A stretch of DNA of 64,000 nucleotides from the IMG/VR virus record IMGVR_UViG_3300050821_005065, positions 1 through 64,000 of that record. One strand, 5' to 3'. Position numbers and translations under genes: made by a program. The stretch is from a virus. Under the pieces are notes generated by a model, which was not told where the DNA came from, did no database searches, and saw only the letters and a program-made list of their open reading frames with translations. This document shows, piece after piece, positions 1-8,104 of this stretch. Each line of letters opens with the position of its first letter. The first letter of the stretch is position 1.

Positions 1-1
1 G

Positions 2-292
2 CCCTCCTACATCCCCCGTGGCGACCGCATCCTAGTTCGCCGCTTAGAAGCTCCAGAACCCAAGCCGGGAGAAATGGTCAACCCACGCTCCCAGCAGAAA
101 CCGTTGAACCGCGGCACCGTTCTAGTCGTCGGCCCAGGCGCACGGAATCGCGTCACCGGGCAGATAGAACCCATCACCGATTTGCAGCCCGGGGACATCG
201 TAGAGTTTGTAGACTACGCGCAAGAAATCGAAGTCGATGGGGAAACGTTGTTGTTGTTGAGAGATGAAGAAATATCTGGCAAGCGTATCTAA
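2..292 (+). CDS. groES: GroES co-chaperonin, 5'-truncated by window edge
   Basis: Co-chaperonin that caps the GroEL cavity in the cytoplasm. The frame is open from base 2 and already inside the gene; the visible 96 residues begin PSYIPRGDRILVRRLEAPEP, which matches the GroES N-terminal strand (family pattern LxDRVLVRR). They continue through the conserved G-V-x-x-V-G-P-G segment and the Pro-G-D-I-V-x-F segment to the C-terminal strand. A mobile-loop-like stretch lies around residues 24-36 of the visible part. The stop is 1 nt before the next gene's preferred start, and groEL follows, so this is a groES-groEL pair interrupted by an endonuclease gene. Only the extreme N-terminus is missing. Confidence 0.9.
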   Translation, partial: PSYIPRGDRILVRRLEAPEPKPGEMVNPRSQQKPLNRGTVLVVGPGARNRVTGQIEPITDLQPGDIVEFVDYAQEIEVDGETLLLLRDEEISGKRI

Positions 293-293
293 A

Positions 294-809
294 ATGAAAG
301 AAATCCCGCTCACGCAAGGCCAAGTTGCACTTGTTGATGACGAAGACTACGAGCGCATCTCTGCCCACCCGTGGTATGCGCGCCTTGATCCCGATACCCG
401 CTCGTACTACGCGCTTCGCAACATGACATTTGAAGGCAAGCGAGTTACGCAGCGAATGCATCGGGAAGTTATGGGTCTTGGTTATGGCGATCCGCTAAAG
501 GTGGACCATCGTGTCAGTGGCAACACTCTGGACAATCGAAAGTCGAACCTCCGCTTAGCTAACGATCAACAGAATACACATAACGCTCGTCGCCGGAAGG
601 ATAACACCAGCGGCTTTAAGGGCGTCCACTTCATCAAGGGTTGGAAATACAGAGCGCGAATCCAAGTCAACGGAAAGCGCATAGTGTTGGGTGACCGAGC
701 CACGCCCGAAGCTGCTTACGAGCTTTACGTTGCGGCAGCTAGGGAGTTGCACGGAGAATTTGCGAACGACGGAAAGGGACAGAATGCCGAAGCAATCATT
801 GGAAGGTAA
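294..809 (+). CDS. HNH homing-type endonuclease with AP2 DNA-binding domain
   Basis: Free-standing DNA endonuclease of the HNH/AP2 class common in phages. The 171-residue product starts MKEIPLTQG, the usual N-terminus of this family. It has an HNH core (His56, Asp71-His72, Asn in GNTLDNRKSNLRLA) at about residues 50-95 and an AP2-like domain (GFKGVHF through AAYELYVAAARELHG) at about 107-160. An upstream in-frame ATG at 264 would add 10 residues and overlap groES; the family N-terminus favours 294. The gene sits exactly between groES and groEL and its 3' end overlaps the groEL start by 26 nt, a position typical of a mobile endonuclease. It appears intact. Confidence 0.9.
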   Translation: MKEIPLTQGQVALVDDEDYERISAHPWYARLDPDTRSYYALRNMTFEGKRVTQRMHREVMGLGYGDPLKVDHRVSGNTLDNRKSNLRLANDQQNTHNARRRKDNTSGFKGVHFIKGWKYRARIQVNGKRIVLGDRATPEAAYELYVAAARELHGEFANDGKGQNAEAIIGR

Positions 810-2430
810 CAGTGCTCGCGAGGCACTTCAAAGGGGCCTCGATAAAGTCGTAGATGCGGTTAAGGTAACTCTCGGACCAAGAGGGCGCAACGTTCTGCTG
901 GATCGCCCAGGCCAGCCGCTTGCAACCAGAGACGGCGTAACCGTTGCGAAGGAGCGGGCGAGCCTCCCGGACCCATTTGAAAACATGGGAGCGCAATACG
1001 CTCGTGAGTGCGCCGATGCAGCGGTGGTTGAAAGCGGAGACGGAACCACAACCGCTTCCGTGATCCTTCAAGCCATCGTCTCCGCCGGCATGAAAGCAGT
1101 CTCCGAAGGCGCCGAACCGCTCTTGCTGGCCGATGGGATTCAGATGGCTGCAGCGAAGTGTGCAGAGTTCATCAAGGCCATGTCGATTCCAGCCACGCCA
1201 GAACTCGTGCGCCAGGCTGCGATTGTTTCCACGCACCAAGACATTGAACTCGGAACTTTAATCGCGGAGGCTACCTGCAAGGTCGGGCCCACGGGCGTGC
1301 TTGAGCTGCAGGACTCGCGCGACGAAAAGACCACAATCGAACATCTCGAAGGCTTCTATTTTGGGCGCGGCTGGAGGCCAAACCAGTTCTTTGCCAACGA
1401 CCGGACAGGGCAGAAGTGCGTGCTGAAGAAGCCGTTCATTCTGATCTCGGAGCGGCCGATTGCGGGATCGCACGATCAATTGGCGGGGAATCATATCACC
1501 AAGATTGCGTGCGCCGTCGCAGCGACGGGCAGGCCGTTCCTGATTGTCTCTGAGGATTTGATTGGCGATGCGATGCAGTTTATGTCTGTCAATATGGCAC
1601 GTGGGACGATTCAATTCTGCTTTGTGAAACTCCCTGGATTCCGGGACAAGGCTGGCGAAGTCGAGGATCTTCGCATTGCCGTGGGAGCGAAGCGCGTTCA
1701 TTCCCAGATTGCAAACTCGGCTAACGATCACCTCTCCGGCTTCACGCTTGAGGATTTAGGCTGGTGCGAAGAAGCCGTCATTACACGAGATAGAACAGTG
1801 TTGATCAAAGGCGGCGCCAACGACATGCTCCTGCAAAAGAGAATCAAGCAGCTTGCGGAGCAGGCACGAGAAGCTACCAACGACTACGAGAAAGGGGAAC
1901 TCGAAGCGCGCGCGGCCAGACTCTTTGGCGGGATTGCGGTGTTGAAAGTGGGAGCGAATTCAGAACCGCAGATGTTGGAACGGAAGGCAAGGGCAGAGGA
2001 TGCGATTCATGCATGTAGGGGGGCTTTGCAAGAGGGAGTTGTGCCAGGGGGAGGAGTGGCGCTGTTAAGGGCGGCGATGGCCTATCAATATGCCTATCTC
2101 TCGAAGGATATATGCGCTGGCGAACTTATTCTCGTGCAAGCCATTTGTGAACCCGCCAAACAGATCATACGCAACACGGGACACGGCAGCGCACAAGAAG
2201 TCGTGGAAGCGCTGGGACATCACGAAGGCAAAGACTCATGGGGATTCAACGCAGCCACCGGGCAAGCAGGCGACCTCTACGAAATGGGCATCGTGGACCC
2301 CACTCGTGTTGTGCTGACGGCCCTCACCAAAGCAGCCTCGATTGGAGCTTTGTTGCTGACTTCTGAAGTCTTGGTCACTGATATTCCACAGCCGAAGATG
2401 GTGATGATGCCGCCGGGGGGAGCGTTCTGA
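784..2430 (+). CDS. groEL: GroEL chaperonin (60 kDa), phage-encoded
   Basis: ATP-driven protein-folding chaperonin. The start at 784 is chosen over an in-frame start at 691 because it follows an AAGGGA ribosome site and gives the normal N-terminus; the product is 548 residues, the family length. Conserved ATPase elements are present: VTLGPRGRNV (28-37), TRDGVTV with Asp50, GDGTTTAS with Asp86, and RAEDAIHACRGAL with Asp406, the counterpart of E. coli Asp398. VVPGGGVALLR marks the equatorial domain. The apical domain (about 185-330) is much less conserved, with a roughly five-residue insertion near 225-240. The C-terminus ends PPGGAF and lacks the Gly-Gly-Met tail. It probably pairs with the groES at the left edge to fold a phage protein. 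Confidence 0.95.
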   Translation: MPKQSLEGNSAREALQRGLDKVVDAVKVTLGPRGRNVLLDRPGQPLATRDGVTVAKERASLPDPFENMGAQYARECADAAVVESGDGTTTASVILQAIVSAGMKAVSEGAEPLLLADGIQMAAAKCAEFIKAMSIPATPELVRQAAIVSTHQDIELGTLIAEATCKVGPTGVLELQDSRDEKTTIEHLEGFYFGRGWRPNQFFANDRTGQKCVLKKPFILISERPIAGSHDQLAGNHITKIACAVAATGRPFLIVSEDLIGDAMQFMSVNMARGTIQFCFVKLPGFRDKAGEVEDLRIAVGAKRVHSQIANSANDHLSGFTLEDLGWCEEAVITRDRTVLIKGGANDMLLQKRIKQLAEQAREATNDYEKGELEARAARLFGGIAVLKVGANSEPQMLERKARAEDAIHACRGALQEGVVPGGGVALLRAAMAYQYAYLSKDICAGELILVQAICEPAKQIIRNTGHGSAQEVVEALGHHEGKDSWGFNAATGQAGDLYEMGIVDPTRVVLTALTKAASIGALLLTSEVLVTDIPQPKMVMMPPGGAF

Positions 2431-2567
2431 TGAAATGGCAGACCCATGAGTGCTTTCTCGCTGCACCCCTCGCATTCTTGGCGAAAAAAGAAGCTGAGAG
2501 ACGAGCAACCAAAGAGTGTAGAGAAGCCCTACTAAAGCAAGCCTCAGCGTTGAAAGGCGCGTCGTGA
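2430..2567 (+). CDS. Small hypothetical protein (45 aa)
   Basis: The ATG overlaps the groEL stop (ATGA), indicating translational coupling. The product, starting MKWQTHECFLAAPLAFLAKK, is a short basic helix-rich protein with two cysteines and no recognised family. Its stop overlaps the GTG of the next ORF. The evidence is the overlap pattern only. Confidence 0.5.
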   Translation: MKWQTHECFLAAPLAFLAKKEAERRATKECREALLKQASALKGAS

Positions 2568-2698
2568 AACGCTTCATGCGGTTATTCTGGCTGCTGCGCG
2601 GCATCTGGCGTAAACAGGTGAAGCGGTACGTCCGCTGGAAAGAGATCATGATCAAAGAAGGTATGCTCTTGCGTAAGTATTGGTCACCATATCGTTAG
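2564..2698 (+). CDS. Small basic protein (44 aa)
   Basis: Starts with GTG overlapping the previous stop (GTGA). The product, MKRFMRLFWLLRGIWRKQ onward, is very rich in Arg, Lys, Trp and Tyr with an amphipathic or membrane-associating N-terminus. Function is unknown. It is supported by the coupled start and by being the last ORF before a hairpin-containing gap. Confidence 0.45.
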   Translation: MKRFMRLFWLLRGIWRKQVKRYVRWKEIMIKEGMLLRKYWSPYR

Positions 2699-2945
2699 TT
2701 TCCCTCGCTGGTAGCCTTCCCGGCGAGGCGCTCCTGTTGTCTCGCCGGGAGCATAGGCCGCACGGTGGCCGTCATCCCACTGTGCGGCTGAATATCTGAT
2801 TTCCACAGCCTTTTCCATAAACCATTCTTGACATGAAATGGTTTTGCCTGTATCTCTTAGACGTAACTCCCCAGCCTTGACTTTCCGTTTTGCCGTTAGG
2901 ACCGACGCGCGCCGGAAATAAAGCGCAGCCCTTAAAGCACTCACA
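2699..2945. other. 247-nt non-coding gap with three tandem hairpins
   Basis: Three inverted repeats are visible. The first has 10-bp arms at 2718-2727 and 2741-2750 (TCCCGGCGAG / CTCGCCGGGA). The second has 7-bp arms at 2757-2763 and 2782-2788 (GCCGCAC / GTGCGGC). The third has 8-bp arms at 2819-2826 and 2837-2844 (AAACCATT / AATGGTTT) and runs into TTTT. No convincing ORF covers the gap. The last hairpin resembles a weak terminator; the set could also be a structured RNA. A TTGACA-N17-TATCTC promoter-like string begins at 2828 inside the third hairpin. Confidence 0.5.
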
Positions 2946-3251
2946 ATGCGAATCCCTGTCTGGTCCCATGACGCCAACCCCAGCGTTGATGCTCCTCTCT
3001 GCCGCAAGAAACTCTCCTACTGCGAGGATATGATTCTGCGCGGCCTCCTCAAGCTCTTAAACGTGAGCGACATTCGGCAAGGCTGCATAGCGACTGGCAA
3101 GCTATATCTGCGTGCGGATGAGTATTCAGGTTCAATCAATCGTGCGGCTGGCTGGGGATTTGATTCAGCTTGGGGGATTCGGCAGTCTGGGCCGACTGGC
3201 CCGCTGGTGTGGCAACTGCGAACGCCGCGCACTAATGCTGCTACAGCATGA
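2946..3251 (+). CDS. Hypothetical protein (101 aa), uncertain
   Basis: Open frame whose stop overlaps the start of the next ORF (ATGA at 3248), which argues for coding. Residues 29-62 (MILRGLLKLLNVSDIRQG onward) look protein-like, while the C-terminal third is less convincing. A competing frame from 3112 or 3118 overlaps it. No family is recognised. The true start may be the internal ATG at 3030. Confidence 0.35.
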   Translation: MRIPVWSHDANPSVDAPLCRKKLSYCEDMILRGLLKLLNVSDIRQGCIATGKLYLRADEYSGSINRAAGWGFDSAWGIRQSGPTGPLVWQLRTPRTNAATA

Positions 3252-3478
3252 CTTCCCGAATCCCAAGCGCCCAAGCCGGGTATATGGAACTGGCTGGCGC
3301 AAAGAAAGATGGAGACTGCCGGAAAGTGGAAGTGGCGGGCGGCGTCAGCTTGGAATTAGGCTGCTGCAATGAATATCGGCCGCAGGCAAAAACTACACAG
3401 CGCTTTGATTGTGGGAACTGCGAATACCACAAGGCTTCCGAATCTCCTCGCGCCCCAAAACCTCCATCGAAGCTATGA
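3248..3478 (+). CDS. Small Cys-rich hypothetical protein (76 aa)
   Basis: Starts at an ATGA overlap and ends at another, so it is coupled on both sides. The product carries GCC near residue 39 and a CGNC pair near residue 55, a possible zinc-binding site, and ends in a Pro/Lys-rich tail. This four-Cys small-protein style recurs throughout the genome. Function is unknown. Confidence 0.5.
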   Translation: MTSRIPSAQAGYMELAGAKKDGDCRKVEVAGGVSLELGCCNEYRPQAKTTQRFDCGNCEYHKASESPRAPKPPSKL

Positions 3479-3564
3479 CTGAGCGCGAACGCACTGCCTT
3501 GATCGTGTTTGGCTGCATCGCATGTGCAGCTTTCATTCTCGCCCTATTTGGCGTTTTTCAGTAA
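3475..3564 (+). CDS. Single-pass membrane micropeptide (29 aa)
   Basis: ATGA overlap with the previous gene. The peptide starts MTERERTALIVFGCIACAAF and is a charged N-terminus followed by one hydrophobic helix. The role is unknown; it could be a small membrane effector. Confidence 0.45.
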   Translation: MTERERTALIVFGCIACAAFILALFGVFQ

Positions 3565-3587
3565 CCATAATTCTGGAGGAATCAATT

Positions 3588-3737
3588 ATGAAGCAGTTTC
3601 TAGTCTACGACCGATTCACTCAGAGTCAATGGCGGCGCATGTCTTATGAGCAACAGCGTCTTGCCGTCAACCGCTGGCGTGCCGAGTATTCGAATAACCC
3701 GAAATACTGGCCTCAAACCGCAGGAGAATGCGCTTAA
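3588..3737 (+). CDS. Small hypothetical protein (49 aa)
   Basis: The ATG follows a good ribosome site (GGAGG, 8 nt upstream). The product, MKQFLVYDRFTQSQWRRM onward, is soluble, Arg/Trp/Tyr-rich and unrecognised. It begins the run leading to the exported-protein cassette. Confidence 0.55.
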   Translation: MKQFLVYDRFTQSQWRRMSYEQQRLAVNRWRAEYSNNPKYWPQTAGECA

Positions 3738-3741
3738 GGAT

Positions 3742-4149
3742 ATGAGACAGCCTCGTTACCGCGCCGCACGCCGCGCAGCCCTCAGAGTCCAAGGAATTAC
3801 TTCAGCCAACCAGCAGGAAGTGTGGCAAGTCACTCCGAGTCGAATTGGAATGCCAGCTTGGGCGAAAGAGCGGGCAGTGAAAGGGCTAATGGGCTTCTGG
3901 TTGATGGAGTGGGACGGGGCGCGAGTCGCGAATCTCGACAGATTGCGCGGCGGCTTTCCCATTGTGCTGAGGCAACCCTTCCGGCGCTGTGAAGTCTGCA
4001 ACCGCCCCATCATCGGAGGAGAAGCGATTGACCGGCGCAACCAAGTGGAGAGTTGTGTTGGCGGCAGAGAGCTTCCTTGCCGAGACCAGTGTTTAGCCGA
4101 GCGGGATCTGGGATTGTGGACGCGATTGAGCGAGGTCAAAGCAGCGTGA
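3742..4149 (+). CDS. Hypothetical protein with C-terminal zinc-finger-like cysteines (135 aa)
   Basis: The start is set at 3742, after AAGGA and 4 nt past the previous stop; an upstream in-frame start at 3646 would overlap the preceding gene. The N-terminal half is Arg/Ala-rich. The C-terminal half carries CEVCNRPIIGG plus three further cysteines, suggesting a zinc-binding site. Its stop overlaps a GTG start (GTGA) of the large exported protein. Function is unknown. Confidence 0.6.
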   Translation: MRQPRYRAARRAALRVQGITSANQQEVWQVTPSRIGMPAWAKERAVKGLMGFWLMEWDGARVANLDRLRGGFPIVLRQPFRRCEVCNRPIIGGEAIDRRNQVESCVGGRELPCRDQCLAERDLGLWTRLSEVKAA

Positions 4150-7100
4150 GGCAGCGCAGTGATTTCATCTTCTTCCTGTTGGTGGTTGCCGTGGTGTTGT
4201 GCTTGGCCTCAGCCGCGCGCTGCCAATCGCCCTACGTAAACCTTACCGGCGTGGTCCAAGGGCCGAACGGCTTACCCGCAGCCAATCAAATAATTTCCCT
4301 CACTCCAACCCAGCAGTTCTTCGTCCCAGGCTCCGGAAGCAACTGCGATGGCTATACGTTGCAGATCACAGGGATTACTCTGTTCTGCGGGGATACGGTC
4401 AATTTCAATAACACCACGCCGGCGGCACCGGTGAATGGCTTAAATATTCAGTGGCAAACTCTGAACATTCCAGGCATTCCCGGAACCGACGAGGTAAGCG
4501 CAGCGATCGTAGGCGATGCGAATCCGAATCACTGCCTTAATGGTACGGGTGCATGGGCCGATTGCGGTGTAGGCGTCGTCGGCCCGATTACTCCCGGAGA
4601 TTGCGCGTACTGGGCCAGCACAACCGCCGTCGGAGACATTGGCGCTCCATGCGGCAGTGGCGGCGGCGGCGGCACACCCGGAACTCCGGTTGGATCGCTG
4701 CAAGGATACAATCCAACTCCTTCACCTCATTTTGGTGGAATCCCCAACACATCCGTAAACTTCACCACAGGGCAGACGCGGGTCGCCAACTTCAGCAATG
4801 TGCTTTACGCTCCCGATCCATCGGTTGTGACGGCAGGTGGATTCAACTGGCAGCAGAGTCCTTCGGGAACTTTGACGGCTGGAACTCCGGCGACCGTGAC
4901 TTTAACTCCGTGTCCGCTTGGGGTTAACGGACTTGATTACTGGAACACATTTCTCATTTCGGATTACACGACCGCAACGTTTACGAACGGCTCGGCGTCC
5001 ATTGCGGCAACTAATTCTTATTTTGCCGGAGAGATGGTTCGGTTTACTGGCAGCGTTCCAACGAACTTCAGCACAACTGCGATTTACTACGTTCTCTCGA
5101 CGGGCCTTTCGGGGAGCACGTTTCAACTGGCAGCGATCCCCGGCGGCACAGCAATTCTAGCCGGCGGAAACGGTTCCGCGACTGCGATTGACTGGGAAAC
5201 TCCGCAAATCACCTATGGTGGTACGTGTGCGTCCGGAGCATCTTCCGGAACGGTGCTGTTCACGCCAATCTATTCGCACGCGGCGGGCTATAGCATCGGG
5301 ACGGGTACGGCGGGCATTTACGAAACACTTGCGGCGAATGCCCAACCACAAACCGGCGGCTCGACCTTTTCGACCAACTATCGCATCGTGCTGGGGCCGG
5401 CGGGCAATCCGAACAACAACGGCCAGACCGGACCAACTGTATACCAAATCTTCGGCACGCTGAGAGCTGGGTTTTATAATTTGACGATTGACGCCTACGG
5501 CAGCGTCCTTCAGTGCTGGACGCGCAATTACTGCATCGACTATAACCGCCTGTCTGGGTCGCAGAACAAGTTCAACATCCTCGGGCCGACCATGGTCTCG
5601 ATGCAGAATTTGAACGGTTGGCCCATTGCCTCGACACAGTGCTCGGGAGGCGTGGTGACAATCAACACCACCGTGCCTCATGCGATTCAAATTGGCGATA
5701 TCACCGACGTACTGAGAACAGATAACGCCTTCTACTGGGGCGGATCGGCCACTTGGGGGCTCAATTACGACGGCCACACGGTGACCTCGGTAACCTCGAC
5801 TTCCTACAGCTACCCGATTAATGGTTCGTGTCCTGCCGGAACTTCACTAGCCAATACTCCTGGTTATACCAATGTCATCAACGCCCCGATCATGTCCACC
5901 CAGAACGGCATGCACATCGCAGACTTTCAGGGATTCTTAGCCGGAGCCGCCTACATCGGGACGCAAGGACATTGGAACGAAGGCCCTGTAGGGCTTAACG
6001 ATCAGGATTTTACGGTGGACAGATCGACCGATATCTTGTTGGTCTCTGGGCAGGTAACGCCATCGACTTGTTCGACCACCTATCCGTATTGTGGGTTCAA
6101 GATGTATTTCCCCGGCCCCGGCTCCCGAAACTCTTCCATTCCCCATCTTTACAATCTGGATTTCAACGTAGCCTGTACCGGAAACGGCATTGGCAATTTT
6201 GCCGGAAACACGATGGATGTCACTGGAGCCAATCTTCAGAGCGTGAGCCAGGTTGCGATTGTCTCTGGCAATCCGCTCAGTGGCTTTGGGCCTACCACGC
6301 TGTTGAATGTTTACGCCGAAGCGGGCGGCTGCACCAATCCGGATGTAGGTCTGATCGCGGATGCCGGGATTATCAACTACGGCACTCCAATCACGGTCAT
6401 TGGCGGAGAAGGTCCGGGCGGCGGATTAATCACACTAGCGACCGGAGGCAGCACGGTTTATGCCTACTATATTCAGGCAGTAGATTCGGTTGCGGGAGTA
6501 AGCGCTCCATTACTCTTTGGCGAAGCAGCTCCTTCAGGCAGCACCGTGAATGTGCAATTCCCGAGAATGCAACCCCTTCCCGGCAACACGATCACTTACA
6601 ACATAATCCGCACGACCGATCTTCATAACGCGCCAACTACATCAGCTTGTACGGGAGGAAGCACCAGCGCGTGCGGCTCCGTAACCACAGGAATGGCACA
6701 GTGCTCCGGCTTGTGGTGCTCATTCACCGATTCTGTCGCATCAAACACATCTGCGATCACTGTGACATCGCCCGCACCCTTTTTACCTTCTGCTACTTTC
6801 TGGCCTGCAAGTTGGGTGATGGAGGGGAATGGAGTAGCCTATGTAGTCGGTATTACGAACCAAGGTTGTGCGGAGGCGACGCTCAGTTTCGGTGGCCTCT
6901 CTAGCCCGGCCTGCTTTAGCGCGAACGATCCTAATGCCGGGAGCCTTACTTCATGGGGATCATCATTACAAGGGGGGCGAACCGCGTTAATTTTGGATGA
7001 CATCACCCAAATCACCCCTCCGGTTCGAGGAAGATTGAATTTCAATTACACAACCACGACGTACAAATATCCGCAGAGCGTCATCACCTTGGCAGATGCT

Positions 7101-8102
7101 TCGCCAGATGTAACCTTAGCTAATATTGGGCATCGGCCTTCGATGTCTGCCTCCGACACATGGATAGGCTTCGATTGTCTGAATTACGTTACCCTTCAGT
7201 GTTTGGGATTGGGCAGCCCGGTGTCAATTTCCAGCTACATCGGCGCTGTGCCAAACGCGGCTGGCGTTGGGGGATCATCCAATTGGACGCATCAACTTAC
7301 CGCATCTCTCGAAACCAGCCGAGTACCCAACCTCATTACGCAGGGATTGACCGTGCTGGGATCGTGTACCGGCTTCCTGTTCTGCGGGCCGTTCTCTCCC
7401 ACGAATCAGGTATCTGACACTTTTGTGCGGGCCAATAGCGGCACTTTAGGAGTGAACTGGACTTGCAGTTCAAACGGCACGTGGGGAATTACCAGCAATA
7501 CAGCCACGCCGCTTACCCTCACTTCGGGAACGGTCCTAAACTGCGCTTACACGGCGACCTCTTTCACCAATGATCAAGTATCGCAGGTTACATTTTCCGC
7601 ACCATCGACGGATGGCATCGGGGCGACCTGTCGAACTGCATCAGGCGCTTCGACCGGATACACGCTGCTTTTAGATGGCTTAGGCGATTCGCGCATCTTG
7701 AAAAGTGTAGCTGGCGTAGCTAGCAACCTCGCTACCGGCGGGCCCGCTTTTGCTATCGGCGATGTTGCAACTATCGCTTGCGTTGGAACGACGATCACGG
7801 CTTACAAAAATGGTACGCAAATTCTCTCGGCTACGGACAGCGCTATTACTTCCGGCTCTCCCGGCATGACCTACTTCAACAATCCTGCCGCAGGAAGCGG
7901 AGCACTCTCAAACTTCATCGGCGGAAACGCTTCATGGAATAGCGTGCAGGGCCTGTCAATCCAGAGCAATCCGATTCCAGGGCAGGAAGGCAGCCCGACT
8001 CTTAATACCGCGGTGTGCTGGAAGACGACTGGGGTAACGCCGACCTTGGGATATTGCTCGACCGCTCTTAGCGGCAGTCCGCCAACTTGCACATGCAACT
8101 AA
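4146..8102 (+). CDS. Large exported beta-rich protein, tail-fibre/lectin-like (1318 aa)
   Basis: The GTG start overlaps the previous stop, and the N-terminus (VRQRSDF, a hydrophobic stretch FIFFLLVVAVVLCLASAA, then RCQ) is a textbook Sec signal peptide. The mature part is Thr/Ser/Gly/Asn-rich. A carboxypeptidase-regulatory or Ig-like stretch (NLTGVVQGPNGLPAANQ) follows the signal. A GGGGG linker lies near residue 176. An Fn3-like segment sits around 760-830, and a concanavalin/LamG-like segment (SDTFVRANSGTLGVNW onward) around 1090-1255. Cysteines are frequent, fitting an extracytoplasmic location. It could be a receptor-binding or adhesion protein, but a signal peptide is unusual for a tail fibre. 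The function is inferred. Confidence 0.75.
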   Translation: MRQRSDFIFFLLVVAVVLCLASAARCQSPYVNLTGVVQGPNGLPAANQIISLTPTQQFFVPGSGSNCDGYTLQITGITLFCGDTVNFNNTTPAAPVNGLNIQWQTLNIPGIPGTDEVSAAIVGDANPNHCLNGTGAWADCGVGVVGPITPGDCAYWASTTAVGDIGAPCGSGGGGGTPGTPVGSLQGYNPTPSPHFGGIPNTSVNFTTGQTRVANFSNVLYAPDPSVVTAGGFNWQQSPSGTLTAGTPATVTLTPCPLGVNGLDYWNTFLISDYTTATFTNGSASIAATNSYFAGEMVRFTGSVPTNFSTTAIYYVLSTGLSGSTFQLAAIPGGTAILAGGNGSATAIDWETPQITYGGTCASGASSGTVLFTPIYSHAAGYSIGTGTAGIYETLAANAQPQTGGSTFSTNYRIVLGPAGNPNNNGQTGPTVYQIFGTLRAGFYNLTIDAYGSVLQCWTRNYCIDYNRLSGSQNKFNILGPTMVSMQNLNGWPIASTQCSGGVVTINTTVPHAIQIGDITDVLRTDNAFYWGGSATWGLNYDGHTVTSVTSTSYSYPINGSCPAGTSLANTPGYTNVINAPIMSTQNGMHIADFQGFLAGAAYIGTQGHWNEGPVGLNDQDFTVDRSTDILLVSGQVTPSTCSTTYPYCGFKMYFPGPGSRNSSIPHLYNLDFNVACTGNGIGNFAGNTMDVTGANLQSVSQVAIVSGNPLSGFGPTTLLNVYAEAGGCTNPDVGLIADAGIINYGTPITVIGGEGPGGGLITLATGGSTVYAYYIQAVDSVAGVSAPLLFGEAAPSGSTVNVQFPRMQPLPGNTITYNIIRTTDLHNAPTTSACTGGSTSACGSVTTGMAQCSGLWCSFTDSVASNTSAITVTSPAPFLPSATFWPASWVMEGNGVAYVVGITNQGCAEATLSFGGLSSPACFSANDPNAGSLTSWGSSLQGGRTALILDDITQITPPVRGRLNFNYTTTTYKYPQSVITLADASPDVTLANIGHRPSMSASDTWIGFDCLNYVTLQCLGLGSPVSISSYIGAVPNAAGVGGSSNWTHQLTASLETSRVPNLITQGLTVLGSCTGFLFCGPFSPTNQVSDTFVRANSGTLGVNWTCSSNGTWGITSNTATPLTLTSGTVLNCAYTATSFTNDQVSQVTFSAPSTDGIGATCRTASGASTGYTLLLDGLGDSRILKSVAGVASNLATGGPAFAIGDVATIACVGTTITAYKNGTQILSATDSAITSGSPGMTYFNNPAAGSGALSNFIGGNASWNSVQGLSIQSNPIPGQEGSPTLNTAVCWKTTGVTPTLGYCSTALSGSPPTCTCN

Positions 8103-8104
8103 AA

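Noticed and set aside
1-2430. Bacterial chromosomal origin of the chaperonin genes
   Set aside because: They are followed directly by small coupled ORFs and phage genes with no housekeeping neighbours, and an HNH/AP2 nuclease interrupts them.
2828-2856. TTGACA-N17-TATCTC as a sixth leaderless promoter
   Set aside because: No start codon follows at 6-7 nt, the -10 is poor and the -35 lies inside a hairpin loop; it may still be an ordinary promoter.
3112-3372. Alternative forward ORF overlapping the small genes at 2946 and 3248
   Set aside because: It breaks the ATGA coupling between the neighbours and its second half is Arg/Gly-rich shadow-like sequence.
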